NCBI GenBank assembly: GCA_945645715.1
Contig: CALZFJ010000067.1
Location: 1 to 8,544, forward strand
Reading direction: 5' to 3'
Origin: an uncultured Prevotellaceae bacterium
GTDB lineage: Bacteria; Bacteroidota; Bacteroidia; Bacteroidales; Muribaculaceae
Length of the DNA stretch: 8,544 nt
The notes below the pieces were generated by a model, which worked only from the letters and a program-made list of their open reading frames with translations, was not told the origin of the DNA and searched no databases. Shown here in pieces: positions 7,601 to 8,544 of the stretch. How positions within the stretch are numbered: the first letter of the stretch is position 1; each line of letters begins with the position of its first letter. The translations under genes were made by a program, and so were the position numbers.

Positions 7601-8380
7601 ACAGGCTTCAGCCACAAGCCTTCGGGCATCAAGGCTGCCATTATCCGTGAAAAGGGCGTGAACGGCGACCGAGAGATGGCTTATTCGCTCTATTATGCAG
7701 GCTTCGACGTGAAAGACGTGCACATGACCGACCTTATGTCGGGACGCGAAACTCTCGATGATGTGAACATGATTGTGTTCTGCGGCGGATTCTCTAATTC
7801 CGACGTTCTCGGCTCTGCTAAGGGTTGGGCCGGCGGCTTCCTGTGGAACGAAACTGCCAAAGCCACTCTCGAGCGTTTCTACAAGCGCAACGATACCCTT
7901 AGTCTCGGCATCTGCAACGGCTGCCAGGTGATGATCGAGCTTAATCTCATCAACCCCGAGCACGCTAAGCGCACCAAGATGCTCCATAACGACTCCCACA
8001 AGTTTGAGTCGCAGTTCCTTGGCTTGACAATTCCCAAGAACAATTCAGTGATGTTTGGCTCACTTTCAGGCTCACGTCTTGGTATCTGGGTTGCTCACGG
8101 AGAGGGCAAGTTCTATCTGCCCGAATCGGCTGATAAGTATAATATTGTAGCTCAATACTCCTACAAGACCTATCCCGCCAACCCCAACGGCTCGCCACGC
8201 GCTGTTGCCGGAATTGCTTCGGCCGACGGTCGTCATTTGGCTATGATGCCTCACCTTGAGCGTGCCATCTTCCCATGGCAGTGCGGTTTCTATCCCGAGT
8301 CGCACCGTGCCGACGAAGTTACACCTTGGATTGAAGCATTCGTCAATGCACGCAAGTGGATTGAGAAAAACAAGAAATAA
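4685..8380 (+). CDS. purL: Phosphoribosylformylglycinamidine synthase, long single-chain form (PurL)
   Basis: This cytoplasmic enzyme performs the fourth step of de novo purine synthesis: FGAR + glutamine + ATP to FGAM + glutamate + ADP + phosphate. Its 1231 residues match the large one-chain form, so no separate purS or purQ is needed. An N-terminal PurS-like region (1 to about 145) leads to the linker motif SEHCRHK (165-171). The first synthetase half follows, with ETHNFPTTVEPFNGAATGSGGEIRD split across residues 247-271 (nucleotide-binding glycines 263-267) and HDHGAGG (450-456). The second half (about 580-900) carries GKDSLSM (721-727) and HDVSAGG (825-831). The glutaminase domain starts near 981 (GIKAAIIREKG) with nucleophile Cys1077 in GICNGCQ and catalytic His1190 and Glu1192 in MPHLER. 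All key residues are present and the frame is uninterrupted. Start ATG at 4685 is 51 nt after the -7 box; stop is TAA. A stable hairpin begins 13 nt after the stop. It is transcribed divergently from the T9SS-cargo gene. Confidence 0.98.
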   Translation: MITFFKKGASTIYAVDADHILSDSEIEKFTWLLDGAKPLKKKVLEGTFVGPRREMITPWSTNAVEITQNMGISGILRIEEFAVAKEDDPAFDKMLQRVYHKLDGDTFKITKTPEEIVHIDNIEEYNVKEGLALNPEEIEYLKQLAQKLGRPLTDSEVFGFSQVNSEHCRHKIFNGKFIIDGEEKPLSLFKMIKKTSQENPNGLVSAYKDNVAFVKGPRIEQFAPRNPEKPDFFEVKEIDTVISLKAETHNFPTTVEPFNGAATGSGGEIRDRLGGGRASLPLAGTAVYMTSYPRTAAERKWELCTMPPRPWLYQTPEEILIKASNGASDFGNKFGQPLICGSLLTFEHEEDGNQFAYDKVIMLAGGVGFANKRDAIKGTPKPHQEVVLMGGDNYRIGMGGGAVSSVNTGQYDNSIELNAVQRANPEMQKRVSNVIRALSEADSNPIVSIHDHGAGGHLNALSELVEETGGKINISALPVGDPTLSLKEIIGNESQERMGMVVEKKDIDHIRQIADRERAPFYVVGETTGDDRFVFEDKDGVRPIDLGMKDMFGSSPVTVMTDVTAPHHFADVQYSTENLNDYVETVLQLEGVACKDWLTNKVDRSITGKIARQQCQGEIQLPLSDCGVVALDFTGTKGIATSIGHAPQAALISPEAGSVLSIAEALTNIVGANLKDQLKSVSLSANWMWPCRNTGEDAALYSAVKACSDFACALGINIPTGKDSLSMTQKYGDKKVLAPGTVIISAAGEVSDVKKTVSPVMQNRNSRFFYIDFSSDAMNLGGSAFAQSLSALGATSPTVKSADYFARAFNAVQALVAKSMLLAAHDVSAGGLVTTLLEMAFANTKGGIEISTDNFSERDLIKILFAENPALVIQVADKKIDRVVAALNKAQVSFVELGAPSAERSLTINHDGNEYMLFIDHLRDVWMESSYLLDTKQSGEACAKLRFLNYKKQPIRYILPKGFTGKAADLGITGFSHKPSGIKAAIIREKGVNGDREMAYSLYYAGFDVKDVHMTDLMSGRETLDDVNMIVFCGGFSNSDVLGSAKGWAGGFLWNETAKATLERFYKRNDTLSLGICNGCQVMIELNLINPEHAKRTKMLHNDSHKFESQFLGLTIPKNNSVMFGSLSGSRLGIWVAHGEGKFYLPESADKYNIVAQYSYKTYPANPNGSPRAVAGIASADGRHLAMMPHLERAIFPWQCGFYPESHRADEVTPWIEAFVNARKWIEKNKK

Positions 8381-8393
8381 CAATCTCTCGTCG

Positions 8394-8430
8394 CAAGCTC
8401 AATGCTATCCTCAAATAGCCATTGGGCTTG
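8394..8430 (+). terminator. Strong hairpin downstream of purL, probable terminator or mRNA 3' end
   Basis: Bases 8394-8408 (CAAGCTCAATGCTAT) pair with 8415-8430 (ATAGCCATTGGGCTTG). This gives 15 base pairs, one of them a G:U (8399/8425), with one bulged C (8419 or 8420) and a 6-nt loop CCTCAA. It begins 13 nt after the purL stop. The following bases are TCGCTTTGAAAA, so the T-run expected of an intrinsic terminator is poor. Termination or 3'-end stabilisation of the purL transcript is the most natural role, inferred from position. Confidence 0.5.
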
Positions 8431-8482
8431 TCGCTTTGAAAAATATTTTATGCTTTATAGCACCTATTTCCCTATTTTTTAA

Positions 8483-8490
8483 TACTTTTG
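8483..8490 (+). promoter_or_regulatory. Candidate -7 box for the gene starting at 8521
   Basis: TACTTTTG fits the Bacteroidetes -7 consensus TAnnTTTG and sits 30 nt before an ATG, giving a leader of about 25 nt. There is no TTTG at the expected -33 distance; the nearest partial match, TTTA at 8454-8457, is 25 nt away. The region is A/T-rich, so a chance match is possible. Confidence 0.4.
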
Positions 8491-8520
8491 TAATGAATTT
8501 CTTAATTGAACTTTTTATAT

Positions 8521-8544
8521 ATGGCTCAGAATAAAAAAATCAAG
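8521..8544 (+). CDS. Start of an unidentified gene, cut by the right edge
   Basis: ATG at 8521 opens eight codons (MAQNKKIK) that remain open to the end of the window. The evidence for a real start is the A/T-rich sequence directly upstream (TTTTTATAT), the candidate -7 box 30 nt before it, and its place after the purL hairpin. The overlapping frame from the ATG at 8493 stops at 8534 after 13 codons. Eight residues are too few to name a product. Confidence 0.45.

Noticed and set aside
7361..7999. 212-codon open frame antisense to purL
   Set aside because: It lies wholly within purL, whose catalytic motifs and length fix the coding strand; the product resembles no family I know and has no promoter or start context.
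8256..8534. 92-codon plus-strand frame running out of the purL 3' end
   Set aside because: Most of it is purL in another frame; the part past the stop crosses the strong hairpin and overlaps the more plausible start at 8521.
1..8544. Wholesale TAG reassignment in this organism
   Set aside because: Only one in-frame TAG is seen; the 1231-codon purL and the other two complete genes contain none. A single case cannot separate recoding from a mutation or a base error.
1..8544. Mobile element, CRISPR array, toxin-antitoxin or defence locus
   Set aside because: No transposase, integrase, inverted terminal repeats, regularly spaced repeats or defence-family motifs were found; every large frame is explained by four ordinary genes.

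Overview
The window reads as chromosomal DNA from a member of the Bacteroidales, possibly a gut Muribaculaceae- or Prevotella-like lineage. The family assignment is a guess. Four things support the order-level call: a protein with a type IX secretion (T9SS) type-B C-terminal sorting domain; single-chain, long-form PurL; Bacteroidetes-type -7 promoter boxes (TAnnTTTG) with no clear Shine-Dalgarno sequences; and a UvrA close to what I recall of Bacteroides UvrA. Base composition looks moderate. The genes are housekeeping or envelope genes, and I see no insertion sequence, phage, CRISPR array, tRNA or rRNA.

Layout. Three genes lie head-to-tail on the minus strand. Read in transcription order from about 4540 down to 1, they are a secreted protein with an Ig/PKD-like domain and T9SS type-B sorting domain (4521-3169), a MltD-like lytic transglycosylase with a LysM-like tail (3128-2175, 40 bp downstream), and an excinuclease UvrA paralogue (2085 to the left edge). 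On the plus strand, divergent from the secreted protein, is purL (4685-8380). It is followed by a strong hairpin and, at the right edge, the first eight codons of another plus-strand gene. The 4522-4684 gap carries back-to-back promoters that share the nonamer GTAACTTTG in inverted orientation.

The main anomaly is in uvrA. The reading frame stops at an in-frame TAG (67-69, minus) just after the second Walker A motif, at residue 672 of an expected ~940. The same frame remains open and UvrA-like for the remaining 22 codons to the window edge. This is a nonsense mutation in a genuine uvrA: a fresh pseudogene, a suppressed or recoded amber codon, or a base-call error. No other gene in the window contains an in-frame TAG or uses TAG as its stop.

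Working together: the secreted protein and the transglycosylase form a plausible envelope transcription unit, since both have N-terminal export signals and are only 40 bp apart. uvrA is downstream on the same strand after an 89-bp gap with a possible hairpin. purL (fourth step of de novo purine synthesis) is an independent unit. I find no convincing new multi-gene system here.
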